A stretch of DNA of 64,000 nt. Origin: Lachnospiraceae bacterium. GTDB taxonomy: Bacteria > Bacillota > Clostridia > Lachnospirales > Lachnospiraceae. Both the position numbers and the translations under genes were made by a program. Below are positions 1 through 8,128 of the stretch, piece after piece; position 1 is the stretch's first letter; every line of letters begins with the position of its first letter. Where the stretch lies: positions 58,017-122,016 of the forward strand of contig CAAGDV010000038.1 of NCBI GenBank assembly GCA_900768755.1, given 5' to 3'. Below the pieces are notes generated by a model that searched no databases, was not told the DNA's origin, and saw only the letters and a list, made by a program, of their open reading frames with translations.

Positions 1-2
1 TT

Positions 3-1784
3 CCAGAGATGCGCTACTATAAAATTGTCTATAGTATGCAGACGGTAAACGGAGGATATGTTAATTTTAAGGTTGTGGAAGGCAATGCACCGATTGGCAC
101 ATCAGTTACACCGGAGACAATTATTCTTACCGGTCACACAATACCTGATTTTTCACCGGTAGTTATTTCTGAAAATTATTACGGAAATGTGTTTGTATTG
201 AAGTATCCGAGAAAGATTTATACCGTTACCTTTAAGACGGATAATGGAGATAGCGATATAATACGGAGAGGATATTACGAAAGTGAAATCATTCCGCCGG
301 TTCCGAAGAAAGAGGGATACACCTTTATGGGCTGGGACAGCAGCGTGGCGGATACGATTCCGGACAGGGATGTAACATATACAGCCAAGTGGGCGATTAA
401 CTCTTATCATATTGCATTTATGGTGGACAATCAGGATATGGGTGCAACCTATGTATACGGACAGACTATTAAGAAGCCGGCAAATCCTTCAAAAGACGGT
501 TATGTATTTAAGGGCTGGAGCGGTACAATTCCTGATACCATGCCTGCACGGAATGTAAACCTGACAGCTGTATGGGAACTTCAGAGATATACAATCACCT
601 ATGACCTGGGTGGCGGAAGGGCGATTCACAATCCGTATACTTATACTTATGAAAGCTCAACATTCACACTGGAGGAACCGACCAAGAGTCATTATGAGTT
701 CTTAGGCTGGAGCTGGACTGAAAACGGTGAAGAGAAGTTTGCAGAGACTGTTACTATACCGAAGAACTCAACAGGAAATCGTCACTACGTGGCAAACTGG
801 AAGGAAATCAAATACAAGATTACCTTCGCAGACAATGGCGTCGCCCTCGGAATGGATGTTCAGGAGGTTACCTATGAGCAAAGAGTGCGGTTGAAGAAAT
901 GCGCTTCAGCACCGGAAGGCTACAGATTCTACGCCTGGTCACCTGTAAAGGAAGACCCTTATGCCAGATATTTCGATCAGAGCTGGGTGGAACATATAGA
1001 AAGTGATATTACACTGTACCCTATGTATGTACCGATAAAGTATCGTGTGACCTTTAATTATAATAAGACACCGAATATATATACATATAACGAATATGAT
1101 TATATGACGGGGATTGACATTCCGCAGGTCGATACAACAGATACCCTGCGGCATTACTGGGGCTATGTACTGCAGGGTTGGGATATGTACAAAAGCAACG
1201 GAGACAAGGCAGCATATTTTGACGCTGCAAAGGATAAGAGTTTTACCTTATGCTATGCTGATAACCTGAAACTCTATGCCGTTTGGAAGCCAAATAACAA
1301 ATATGTATACACTCCGTCGGACTATAAACGTAATGTATACAATATTACGGATGGCAAGAATAGGGAAATCTCTTTTACCTTCTATGTGGACGGAAAACAG
1401 ACCAAGCAGGCGGTAACCGGTGACTACGGACTTGGAAACGGCGCTGACTATGTTATTAATATGGACAATATGTCCTATGATGTGGTAAGCAAAGAGTTCA
1501 ATAAGATTAAAGTTCAAGTACAGTATAATGTTCATAAGATTAAAACCGGTTATGCAGTCATGACACTGAAATATAAGACCAAAAACGGCGAAGAGGTTAC
1601 ATGGAAAACTGAATCAACAGATCTTGACAGTACCAAAATTACCCAATACTTCTCGTATGAACTTGATCGTACAGATATTGAATACTTTAAAGTTGAGTTT
1701 GATGCAAGCGGTGGCGGAGAAGATGAGTACAATCTTGATCAGGTAAGACTCTGGGTAACTTATTCAAAACAGGACAGCGAGTGA
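3..1784 (+). CDS. InlB B-repeat surface protein, 5' end cut off by the window
   Basis: About 590 residues are visible. They hold at least five copies of the InlB/Listeria-Bacteroides repeat (beta-grasp), roughly at residues 70-129, 132-190, 193-268, 270-347 and 350-430. The typical marks are GYTFMGWD, GYVFKGWSG, AVWELQRYTITY and YVANWKEIKYKITF. The C-terminal 150 residues form a separate beta-rich domain without an LPxTG motif. The first ATG is at 9, but the frame is open to the window edge and no signal peptide is present, so the true start lies upstream. Such repeats mediate adhesion or protein contact at the cell surface. Two further envelope genes follow at short distance (24 and 11 bases), suggesting an operon. 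How the protein is held to the cell cannot be seen. Confidence 0.85.
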   Translation, partial: PEMRYYKIVYSMQTVNGGYVNFKVVEGNAPIGTSVTPETIILTGHTIPDFSPVVISENYYGNVFVLKYPRKIYTVTFKTDNGDSDIIRRGYYESEIIPPVPKKEGYTFMGWDSSVADTIPDRDVTYTAKWAINSYHIAFMVDNQDMGATYVYGQTIKKPANPSKDGYVFKGWSGTIPDTMPARNVNLTAVWELQRYTITYDLGGGRAIHNPYTYTYESSTFTLEEPTKSHYEFLGWSWTENGEEKFAETVTIPKNSTGNRHYVANWKEIKYKITFADNGVALGMDVQEVTYEQRVRLKKCASAPEGYRFYAWSPVKEDPYARYFDQSWVEHIESDITLYPMYVPIKYRVTFNYNKTPNIYTYNEYDYMTGIDIPQVDTTDTLRHYWGYVLQGWDMYKSNGDKAAYFDAAKDKSFTLCYADNLKLYAVWKPNNKYVYTPSDYKRNVYNITDGKNREISFTFYVDGKQTKQAVTGDYGLGNGADYVINMDNMSYDVVSKEFNKIKVQVQYNVHKIKTGYAVMTLKYKTKNGEEVTWKTESTDLDSTKITQYFSYELDRTDIEYFKVEFDASGGGEDEYNLDQVRLWVTYSKQDSE

Positions 1785-1808
1785 TGTCATTATTAAGAGG
1801 GGCAGGAT

Positions 1809-2291
1809 ATGAAATATAAAAAAAGAATTTTATTAATAACAGGCATTATACTCGCGATTGCAATGATTGCAGCGGCTTTGTATTTTAAGCTCATAAGAAA
1901 GGATTCGGATTCGGATAATAAGCCGGGTCCGAATCCCGGTACAGGCACGGAGGCTGAGGCGGATTCGACCGAAGATAAGCCGGATGGAATTCGCATTCCG
2001 GGATACCCGAGGATTACCGTTCAGGCAGATACAAAAGATGTTACGATGAATTTAATGAATCCGAAAGGAAACCCATGCTATTTTACTTTTGAGATTGTTC
2101 TGACGGATGAGAATGAAACAATTTTTGTTTCGGAAAAGGTGGAGCCGGGAAAGACAATCACTAACGTAACATTATCACGTGCACTTGAAAAAGGAGAGTA
2201 CCCTGCGGTAATCAAAATCAGAACAACCTCTCTTGAAGATGGTTTGGCGATGAACGGGGCAAACGTGGAAACAGTTCTCGTTGTGCAATAA
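1809..2291 (+). CDS. Small single-pass membrane protein with extracellular beta domain
   Basis: 160 residues. Residues 5-29 form one hydrophobic segment after a KYKKR positive start, so the protein is most likely an N-in membrane anchor or uncleaved signal. A low-complexity Asp/Ser/Pro/Gly/Thr linker (about 31-60) follows, then a beta-rich domain of about 95 residues. I do not recognise the family. The start ATG is preceded by a purine-rich AGGGGCAGG. It sits between the InlB-repeat protein and another membrane-anchored secreted protein in the same direction, so it probably belongs to the same surface assembly. Function is unknown. Confidence 0.7.
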   Translation: MKYKKRILLITGIILAIAMIAAALYFKLIRKDSDSDNKPGPNPGTGTEAEADSTEDKPDGIRIPGYPRITVQADTKDVTMNLMNPKGNPCYFTFEIVLTDENETIFVSEKVEPGKTITNVTLSRALEKGEYPAVIKIRTTSLEDGLAMNGANVETVLVVQ

Positions 2292-2302
2292 GGAGGAAAC
2301 AG

Positions 2303-3283
2303 ATGAAAAAAATACGAATGATTGTGACAGCGATTCTTGCATTTGCAGTTTCATTAACTCCGATATCCGCAAAAGCAGAAGGCGGCATTGATGTGACGTA
2401 TCAGGTAGATCCCTCCTACGAGGTAGAACTTCCGTCCGACACTAATGTTCCGTTTCTGACGGAAAAAACATCCTGCGGGACGATTCTGATTGAAAAAGCT
2501 GTCCTGGAAGAGAATAAATGTATTCTTGTAGATATTAATTCAAATGGTAATTTGATTAATGAACACAATACGGAAGCCAAAATTCCTTATCAGATTGTAA
2601 GTAATGAGGGAAGTTTCAGCAATCATAAATACACCGAGGCAGGAGAGGAGACTAAACTCTACATAGCCATTGGCAAAGAAGACTGGGAAAAAGCAGTGGG
2701 CGGAAGGTATACGGCGGAAATTACATTCACCGTGTCATATGTCGATAAAGAGTATCCGATGAGTACCACGGCATCACAAGGCGCGGACAAAGTTCCCGCC
2801 CCGACAACACATACGATTGTGATTGATACCACGGTTCCGGATGTACATACCGTGGCAATAGATGCTGAGCATGCATCAGCGCTGTATGTGGAGAGTGACA
2901 GGGGAATAAGTGACGCTTACCCGGTACCGCGGTTTTCAACACCGCAATTTAAGTTTACGGCAGAAGACGGTTATATTATTACACATATTTTTTTGAACGG
3001 AACAGATGTGACGGATAGTATAAAAGACGATACATTATTGCTTTCGGAGGTCCGGGAAAATCAGGTAATAAAGATTGAGACAGAAGAAATCCCACAGGAG
3101 AGTATAGAAACGCCGGAGACCACGCCGGAAACTCCGTCAGATACAGTTGACCGGCAGGAGGAAGAGAATGCAGAGCATTTTAATTTCAGGTGGGTTGTTT
3201 TGCCGTTGTTGTCTGCGGGCGTTATAGCAGTTATCATCTTTCTTGTAATAAAGCGTAGAAACAACAAAAAAGATACCGAATAA
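2303..3283 (+). CDS. Secreted protein with C-terminal membrane anchor
   Basis: 326 residues. A signal peptide covers about residues 1-26 (ends near AKAEG). The body is beta-rich with no family I can name. A Glu/Thr/Pro spacer (about 265-290) leads to one transmembrane helix (about 296-318) with a KRRNNKK stop-transfer tail. The layout is that of a surface protein held by its C-terminus rather than by sortase. The ribosome binding site AAGGAGG is well placed before ATG 2303. It closes the three-gene envelope operon that starts before the window; a LuxR-type regulator follows behind its own promoter. Confidence 0.75.
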   Translation: MKKIRMIVTAILAFAVSLTPISAKAEGGIDVTYQVDPSYEVELPSDTNVPFLTEKTSCGTILIEKAVLEENKCILVDINSNGNLINEHNTEAKIPYQIVSNEGSFSNHKYTEAGEETKLYIAIGKEDWEKAVGGRYTAEITFTVSYVDKEYPMSTTASQGADKVPAPTTHTIVIDTTVPDVHTVAIDAEHASALYVESDRGISDAYPVPRFSTPQFKFTAEDGYIITHIFLNGTDVTDSIKDDTLLLSEVRENQVIKIETEEIPQESIETPETTPETPSDTVDRQEEENAEHFNFRWVVLPLLSAGVIAVIIFLVIKRRNNKKDTE

Positions 3284-3298
3284 CCTTTACGCATAAGG

Positions 3299-3328
3299 TT
3301 GCAATCCTGCCTCCCCATGCTATATAAT
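3299..3328 (+). promoter_or_regulatory. Putative sigma-A promoter of the LuxR-type regulator
   Basis: TTGCAA (3299-3304) and TATAAT (3323-3328) are separated by 18 bases, 29 bases before the start codon. A small hairpin AACCTT/AAGGTT lies just upstream after the previous gene. Confidence 0.55.
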
Positions 3329-3356
3329 ATGATTATTAGCAGAGGAGGAGATTGTG

Positions 3357-4379
3357 ATGGAAGGATTGCACTTTGATAAAGGGCGGACTGTTTTACCATT
3401 GGCCGGCAGTTCGTTTGAGCCCGGAAAAATGAAAGAGGCAATTGATTCTATTGAGGACGCGCAGTTAGCTGAAATTGCGCGTGCGGAAGCGTGCTATTTC
3501 TCGGCAGATGCAACAGGCTGTGTTGAAATTGTCCGGAAATATCTGACAAGCGAAGACATTATGCTGCGCTTATCGGCAGATGTTCTGGACGCTTTTGCCA
3601 ATCTGACATTGAGAAATGCAAAAGAAGCCCAGGCAGCCAGACTGGATGTCAGGCATTGTCTGCAAAGAGCCCTTGATGAGGATGCAGAAGAAGAGATTAA
3701 GGCCGCTTGTGTGTTTGCTTATTATATGATTAATACTTTTCTGCATATCGAAGTGGAAAAGGAAACACCGGCTTTGGAAGATTATATTTCCTATCTCCCG
3801 ATTGGACAGAGGATGTTTGCTGCCAGTGCACTGGCACATGGCTTCTATTTACAGAAGGGTTATCCGAAAGCACAGGGCGTCGTACTGACGGCAATGCTGA
3901 TGGCAGATGATACGTATCCGATTTCTTTTATTTATCTGAACTGTATTGCTGCCGTGTGCCAGATTAACCAGAAGGACCGGGAGGGCGCGGTACAGTCTAT
4001 CAACAATGCAATGTCTATTGCAAGAGAGGACAGGCTTTTTGAACCGTTTATTGAATATCATGGCCTGTTACAGGGAACTTTGGAAATCTGCCTGCGAAAA
4101 AGTGAGCCGGAGATTTACAAGAAACTGGTTGACGGTATACTTGCGTTTACCCGTGGCTGGATGGATATCCACAATTCACAGATGAACAGTGCGGTAACTG
4201 ATCTTTTGACACCCTTGGAATTCTCAATCGCTATGCTGGCCTGCCGTGACTGGACCAATAAGGAGATTGCACAGTATATGGATTTGTCCGTTAACACGGT
4301 TAAGCATTATGTCTCCGATATTCTGGAGAAACTGCAGATTGATAAAAGAGAAAAGATAAAGGATTTTGTGAATCAGTAG
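3357..4379 (+). CDS. LuxR-type (GerE HTH) transcriptional regulator with helical sensor region
   Basis: 340 residues. The last 60 residues form a LuxR/GerE helix-turn-helix (LTPLEFSIAMLACRDWTNKE, then SVNTVKHYVSDILEKL), the family's DNA-binding domain. The preceding 270 residues are helical and look like a TPR-like MalT-type sensor, with no receiver domain and no P-loop. ATG 3357 is chosen over GTG 3354 because AGGAGG at 3343-3348 then has an 8-base spacer. It follows three surface-protein genes and may control them; that is inference from position only. No ligand can be predicted. Confidence 0.8.
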   Translation: MEGLHFDKGRTVLPLAGSSFEPGKMKEAIDSIEDAQLAEIARAEACYFSADATGCVEIVRKYLTSEDIMLRLSADVLDAFANLTLRNAKEAQAARLDVRHCLQRALDEDAEEEIKAACVFAYYMINTFLHIEVEKETPALEDYISYLPIGQRMFAASALAHGFYLQKGYPKAQGVVLTAMLMADDTYPISFIYLNCIAAVCQINQKDREGAVQSINNAMSIAREDRLFEPFIEYHGLLQGTLEICLRKSEPEIYKKLVDGILAFTRGWMDIHNSQMNSAVTDLLTPLEFSIAMLACRDWTNKEIAQYMDLSVNTVKHYVSDILEKLQIDKREKIKDFVNQ

Positions 4380-4389
4380 GATAAAAGTA

Positions 4390-4418
4390 TTGTATTTTGT
4401 AAAGAATTGTGATATAAT
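4390..4418 (+). promoter_or_regulatory. Strong sigma-A promoter followed by an early terminator
   Basis: TTGTAT (4390-4395), 17-base spacer, perfect TATAAT (4413-4418). Transcription would begin near 4425 and meet a terminator hairpin at 4443-4473 before reaching the next gene. Confidence 0.6.
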
Positions 4419-4427
4419 TTACACACT

Positions 4428-4460
4428 ATGAAGGCAATGGATGGCACTCTCGGTATATGA
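4428..4460 (+). CDS. Possible 10-residue leader peptide
   Basis: ATG 4428 to TGA 4460 encodes MKAMDGTLGI. Its stop codon lies inside the downstream hairpin, so translation could affect whether the hairpin forms. There is no convincing ribosome binding site, so translation is uncertain. The interpretation as a leader peptide is inference. Confidence 0.2.
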   Translation: MKAMDGTLGI

Positions 4461-4473
4461 GCGTGCCTTTTTT
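4443..4473 (+). terminator. Rho-independent terminator in the leader of the next gene
   Basis: GGCAC (4443-4447) and CTC (4449-4451) pair with GAG (4459-4461) and GTGCC (4463-4467), followed by a run of seven T. It lies between the promoter at 4390 and the start codon at 4490, so it can act as an attenuator or end a short RNA. Confidence 0.6.
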
Positions 4474-4489
4474 ATTAGGAGTGATACGG

Positions 4490-4957
4490 ATGAGAATTGA
4501 TGGTTTGGGAATATACGGAGCCGCCAACGGAGTGACATTGAGCGAAAGAAACAGGGCGAATGTGACAGAAGCTTCTGAGCGCGCGAATCTTGAGAATATG
4601 AGTGCCGGGGCTGTGTACGACCGCTCGGATAGTGTAGAGACTGATTTTGGCGGATATAACCGCTTCGGAAGACTTAACAGTGAACCAGTCTCAAGGTATG
4701 CTGTCGGAGGTGTGGCAGATATACTTAAGACCGATGAGGGGTCTGTGAGAATTAAGATGAGCAGCAAGGGAATCGAGCCGGAGGATTTGATTAATCCCGA
4801 CAAAACAGCGCAGCTTTCCGACGAACCGGCGACGCAGGCGAGACTTACGGATTATGCCATGTCGGTGCGCAACGGAATTATGGCGCAGACCGGCATGAAT
4901 GATGGCGAGCTCAATGATTTTGTCAACTCTCTCATGGAGAGAACGAAGCAGAACTGA
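4490..4957 (+). CDS. Hypothetical protein, 155 residues
   Basis: Soluble, polar and slightly acidic; no signal peptide, no membrane segment and no motif I recognise. It begins MRIDGLGIYGAAN. ATG 4490 is preferred to the in-frame ATG 4457 because AGGAG at 4478-4482 is correctly spaced and the upstream start would lie inside the terminator hairpin. The gene is alone between a LuxR-type regulator and an aminotransferase pair. Its leader contains a promoter and an intrinsic terminator, so its expression may depend on readthrough. The MRID start resembles that of FlgM-type anti-sigma factors, but the rest does not support that call. Confidence 0.6.
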   Translation: MRIDGLGIYGAANGVTLSERNRANVTEASERANLENMSAGAVYDRSDSVETDFGGYNRFGRLNSEPVSRYAVGGVADILKTDEGSVRIKMSSKGIEPEDLINPDKTAQLSDEPATQARLTDYAMSVRNGIMAQTGMNDGELNDFVNSLMERTKQN

Positions 4958-4993
4958 TTTTTTTTAAGCGGTGGTTAATTTAGAACTGATTTT

Positions 4994-5038
4994 TCAGCGC
5001 ATAGGCTACGGTTTTTGTCCGGACAGCTTATGCGCTGA
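4994..5038. repeat. Inverted repeat, 10-bp perfect arms
   Basis: TCAGCGCATA (4994-5003) pairs with TATGCGCTGA (5029-5038) around a 25-base centre that itself contains the palindrome GTCCGGAC (5017-5024). It has no strong T-run, so it is a weak terminator or an RNA-processing hairpin. Confidence 0.45.
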
Positions 5039-5085
5039 TTGCGTAATTATTGCGTGCAGCAGGGAGAAACCTGACTTTTAAGTGC

Positions 5086-5114
5086 TTGCACACTTATGTT
5101 TATTGTTGTATACT
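5086..5114 (+). promoter_or_regulatory. Putative sigma-A promoter of the aminotransferase pair
   Basis: TTGCAC (5086-5091), 17-base spacer, TATACT (5109-5114), 33 bases upstream of the aminotransferase start codon. Confidence 0.5.
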
Positions 5115-5147
5115 TGTTGCCAGAATAGTTTTGGGAGGAACGTATTT

Positions 5148-6341
5148 ATGATTTCGGATAAAATGGTGAATCTTGTGAATAACAGCTCGGTTATCAGGGC
5201 GATGTTTGAAGAGGGAAAACGTCTCGCAGGAATATACGGCGCGCAGAATGTGTATGATTTCAGCCTTGGCAACCCTAATGTGCCTGCACCGGTGGAGGTT
5301 AACGAGGCCATTGTTGACATCCTCAAAGAGGAGGAGTCGACGCTTGTTCACGGATATATGAGCAATTCAGGCTTTGAAGATGTGAGAGAGGCAATCGCAG
5401 GCTCTCTTAACCGCCGTTTCGGGACATCTTTTGGCGTGAGCAATATAATTATGACGGTAGGAGCCGCAGGCGGCATCAATGTGCTTTTTAAGGCATTTCT
5501 GAATGCCGGCGACGAGGTAATCGCATTTGCACCGTATTTTGGCGAATACAGGGCGTATGCAGCCAATGCCGACGCCGGACTGGTGGTTATTCCTCCCGAT
5601 ACAAGGACCTTCCAGCCTAACCTCTCGGCTTTTGAGGCGGCTATAACTCCCAGAACAAGAGTCGTAATCGTAAATACTCCCAACAACCCCACGGGCGTTG
5701 TGTACAGCGAGGAGACAATAAAGCGCATGGCAGCCATCATGGAGGCCAAGCAGAAGGAGTACGGCACCGTAATCATTCTTTTCTCCGACGAGCCGTACAG
5801 GGAACTGGCTTACGACGGGGTTGCTGTGCCTTACCTTACAAAGTATTATGACAACACGGTTGTAGGATACTCATACAGTAAGTCGCTTTCTTTGCCGGGC
5901 GAGCGCATAGGATATCTTGTAATACCGGATGAACTTGACGATTCAAAGACCATAATAACAGCGTGCAATGTCGCGACAAGAATTCTGGGATTTGTCAATG
6001 CACCGTCACTGATGCAGAAGGTTGTTGCAAGATGTGTTGACGTGGATATATCCGATAATATTAAGATTTACAACAGGAACCGGGAGACCTTGTACAAAGG
6101 ATTGACAGAGCTCGGCTATGATTGTATTAAGCCGCAGGGTGCATTCTATATGTTCGTAAAGACCCCGATAGACGATAAGGAGTTTTCGGAAAAAGCCAAG
6201 AAATACAATATTCTCGTTGTGCCGGGAAGCACTTTTGCCTGCCCGGGATTTGTAAGAATCGCATATTGCGTATCGTACGATACCATAGTAAACTCGCTTC
6301 CGGGCTTCGCAAGATTAAGCGAAGAGCTCGGAATGAAATAG
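5148..6341 (+). CDS. PLP-dependent aminotransferase, class I/II (aspartate-type)
   Basis: 397 residues, normal length for fold-type I aminotransferases. It shows the NTPNNPTG motif, SDEPYRELAYDG (the Asp that contacts the pyridine nitrogen), and the Schiff-base lysine K245 in SYSKSLSLPGER. It transfers amino groups between an amino acid and a 2-oxo acid in the cytoplasm. The exact substrate is not visible; aspartate or an aromatic amino acid is likely. ATG 5148 is chosen because GGGAGGA lies just before it. HisC follows after 9 bases, so the two are probably co-transcribed from the promoter at 5086. Confidence 0.85.
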   Translation: MISDKMVNLVNNSSVIRAMFEEGKRLAGIYGAQNVYDFSLGNPNVPAPVEVNEAIVDILKEEESTLVHGYMSNSGFEDVREAIAGSLNRRFGTSFGVSNIIMTVGAAGGINVLFKAFLNAGDEVIAFAPYFGEYRAYAANADAGLVVIPPDTRTFQPNLSAFEAAITPRTRVVIVNTPNNPTGVVYSEETIKRMAAIMEAKQKEYGTVIILFSDEPYRELAYDGVAVPYLTKYYDNTVVGYSYSKSLSLPGERIGYLVIPDELDDSKTIITACNVATRILGFVNAPSLMQKVVARCVDVDISDNIKIYNRNRETLYKGLTELGYDCIKPQGAFYMFVKTPIDDKEFSEKAKKYNILVVPGSTFACPGFVRIAYCVSYDTIVNSLPGFARLSEELGMK

Positions 6342-6350
6342 GAGGACGCA

Positions 6351-7403
6351 ATGAACCAGTGGAAACAGTATGTCAGGACGGTTGAGCCGTATGTTCCGGG
6401 GGAACAGCCCCAGAACGGGAACGTAATCAAACTAAACACCAACGAGAATCCATATCCTCCGGCTCCACAGGTCGAGGAAGCACAAAAAAATATGGATGCC
6501 GCTGCATTAAGGTTATATCCGGACCCGGCGGGAACCTGCTTAATAGATGCGCTTTCAGAGGCGCACAATGTGTTGCCGTCACAGATTTTTGCGGGCGTGG
6601 GCTCGGATGATGTGCTTTCAATTATTTTTCTCACATTTTTTAACTCGGACAAGCCGGTTCTTTTTCCGGACATCACCTATTCGTTTTACAGCGTGTGGGC
6701 GGATGTGTATCGCATTCCGTATGAGCGCCCGGCGTTAAAAGATGATTTTACCATCAATGTGAGCGACTATTACAGGGACAACGGCGGAATAGTTATTGCC
6801 AACCCGAATGCTCCGACATCAATATACATGGGGCTTGACGGAATAAGAGATATTCTTGAACACAACAGGGATTCGATTGTTGTCATCGATGAGGCATATA
6901 TTGATTTTGGCGGGGAGTCTGCACTTAGTCTGCTTCCTGAATTCGAGAACCTGATTATCGTAAGAACCTTCTCAAAATCCCGTTCGCTTGCGGGCCTCAG
7001 AGTGGGTTACGCGATAGCATCTCAAGAGATTATCAAAGCCATGAATGATGTGCGTTACTCAATCAATTCATACACTCTTAACCGTCCGTCGCTTGTTCTG
7101 GGCACGCTTGCGGTGCGCAACAAGGCATATTACGACGAGGTTAATGCGCGAATCGTGGCAACAAGGGAGCGCACAGTCAAAAGACTTGGCGAGCTGGGAT
7201 TTACATGCCTTCCTTCATCCGCCAACTTTGTTTTTGCCAAGCACGGCGTAAAGAGCGGGCAGGAGATTTTTGAGGCGCTTAAGGCTGCCGGAATATACGT
7301 GAGACATTTTTCGCAGGCAAGAATAGACGATTATCTCAGAATTACCATCGGCACTGACGAGCAGATGGATGCAATGTTTGATTTTCTGGAAAAATATTTA
7401 TGA
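6351..7403 (+). CDS. hisC: Histidinol-phosphate aminotransferase
   Basis: 350 residues, the usual size of HisC. The N-terminus has the substrate-loop signature LNTNENPYPP. NPNAPTS and VVIDEAYIDF are the family's PLP contacts, and K209 in TFSKSRSLAGLRVGYAIAS is the Schiff-base lysine. HisC converts imidazole acetol phosphate and glutamate to histidinol phosphate in histidine biosynthesis. No other his gene is nearby, so a broader role, as in some Gram-positive HisC enzymes that also take aromatic substrates, is possible. It is placed directly after another aminotransferase and overlaps the next gene by 4 bases (ATGA). Confidence 0.85.
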   Translation: MNQWKQYVRTVEPYVPGEQPQNGNVIKLNTNENPYPPAPQVEEAQKNMDAAALRLYPDPAGTCLIDALSEAHNVLPSQIFAGVGSDDVLSIIFLTFFNSDKPVLFPDITYSFYSVWADVYRIPYERPALKDDFTINVSDYYRDNGGIVIANPNAPTSIYMGLDGIRDILEHNRDSIVVIDEAYIDFGGESALSLLPEFENLIIVRTFSKSRSLAGLRVGYAIASQEIIKAMNDVRYSINSYTLNRPSLVLGTLAVRNKAYYDEVNARIVATRERTVKRLGELGFTCLPSSANFVFAKHGVKSGQEIFEALKAAGIYVRHFSQARIDDYLRITIGTDEQMDAMFDFLEKYL

Positions 7404-8128
7404 CATACGACGAAGCTTGGACGGCGATAAAGCGCCACTTCAAAAAAAACAGAATAATGATTTTGGGCGTTGTGTGCTGTCTTGTGTTAATACTTTCTGG
7501 CGTGGGAATCACCATAATTAATTACAAAGCAGGCATTCCGATTATGCTTTTTGGCGCCGTGGTGATGACGGTGACGCTAAGAATTGCAGGGCGTTATGCG
7601 GTTGACGTGGACGGAATATACGAGAAATATATACTGTCCGAATGGCTTGGCGAAATCTTTACGGATGTGCGTTTTGACAGCGCCAAAGCTTTTAAACGTA
7701 AAGAACTGTCGGAGCTTCCCATATGGGACTTTGAATGGGAGGATTCTTTTGCCACAAGATGCTTCACTGCAGCTTACGGAGGGCTTTTTGTCCGCGCGGC
7801 GGACGTTTCCCTTACTGCAAAGAAAGAGCCGGGAAAGCACATTTCCAGATATGATTTGGATGAGCCGGAGTATGTTTTCTGGGGAAGATTGTGGGAGATT
7901 AAAGGCTGCGACACCGGTAAAGTGCGCGAAGCGCAGTACGATGGCATAAGCATAAAAGTGATTTACGATCGGGTGTATATGTACGCCAATCTGTACAAAG
8001 AAACGGGAGCCTACCCGATATGGATGCAGGCCCCCGATAATGACGACTGTGATGCAAAATCCCTGAAGGACGAAGTGCTTAACAGTCTGTCAGGATATGT
8101 GGAATACCTTAGCTCCGTGGCTTCTTAA
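7400..8128 (+). CDS. Hypothetical protein with two N-terminal membrane helices
   Basis: 242 residues. Two hydrophobic helices lie at about 21-41 and 46-66, followed by a soluble cytoplasmic domain of about 170 residues. I do not recognise the family. The start overlaps the hisC stop (ATGA), so the two are translationally coupled. The 3' end overlaps the 3' end of the convergent alpha-galactosidase gene by 39 bases. No regulatory signals of its own are seen. Confidence 0.65.
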   Translation: MTYDEAWTAIKRHFKKNRIMILGVVCCLVLILSGVGITIINYKAGIPIMLFGAVVMTVTLRIAGRYAVDVDGIYEKYILSEWLGEIFTDVRFDSAKAFKRKELSELPIWDFEWEDSFATRCFTAAYGGLFVRAADVSLTAKKEPGKHISRYDLDEPEYVFWGRLWEIKGCDTGKVREAQYDGISIKVIYDRVYMYANLYKETGAYPIWMQAPDNDDCDAKSLKDEVLNSLSGYVEYLSSVAS

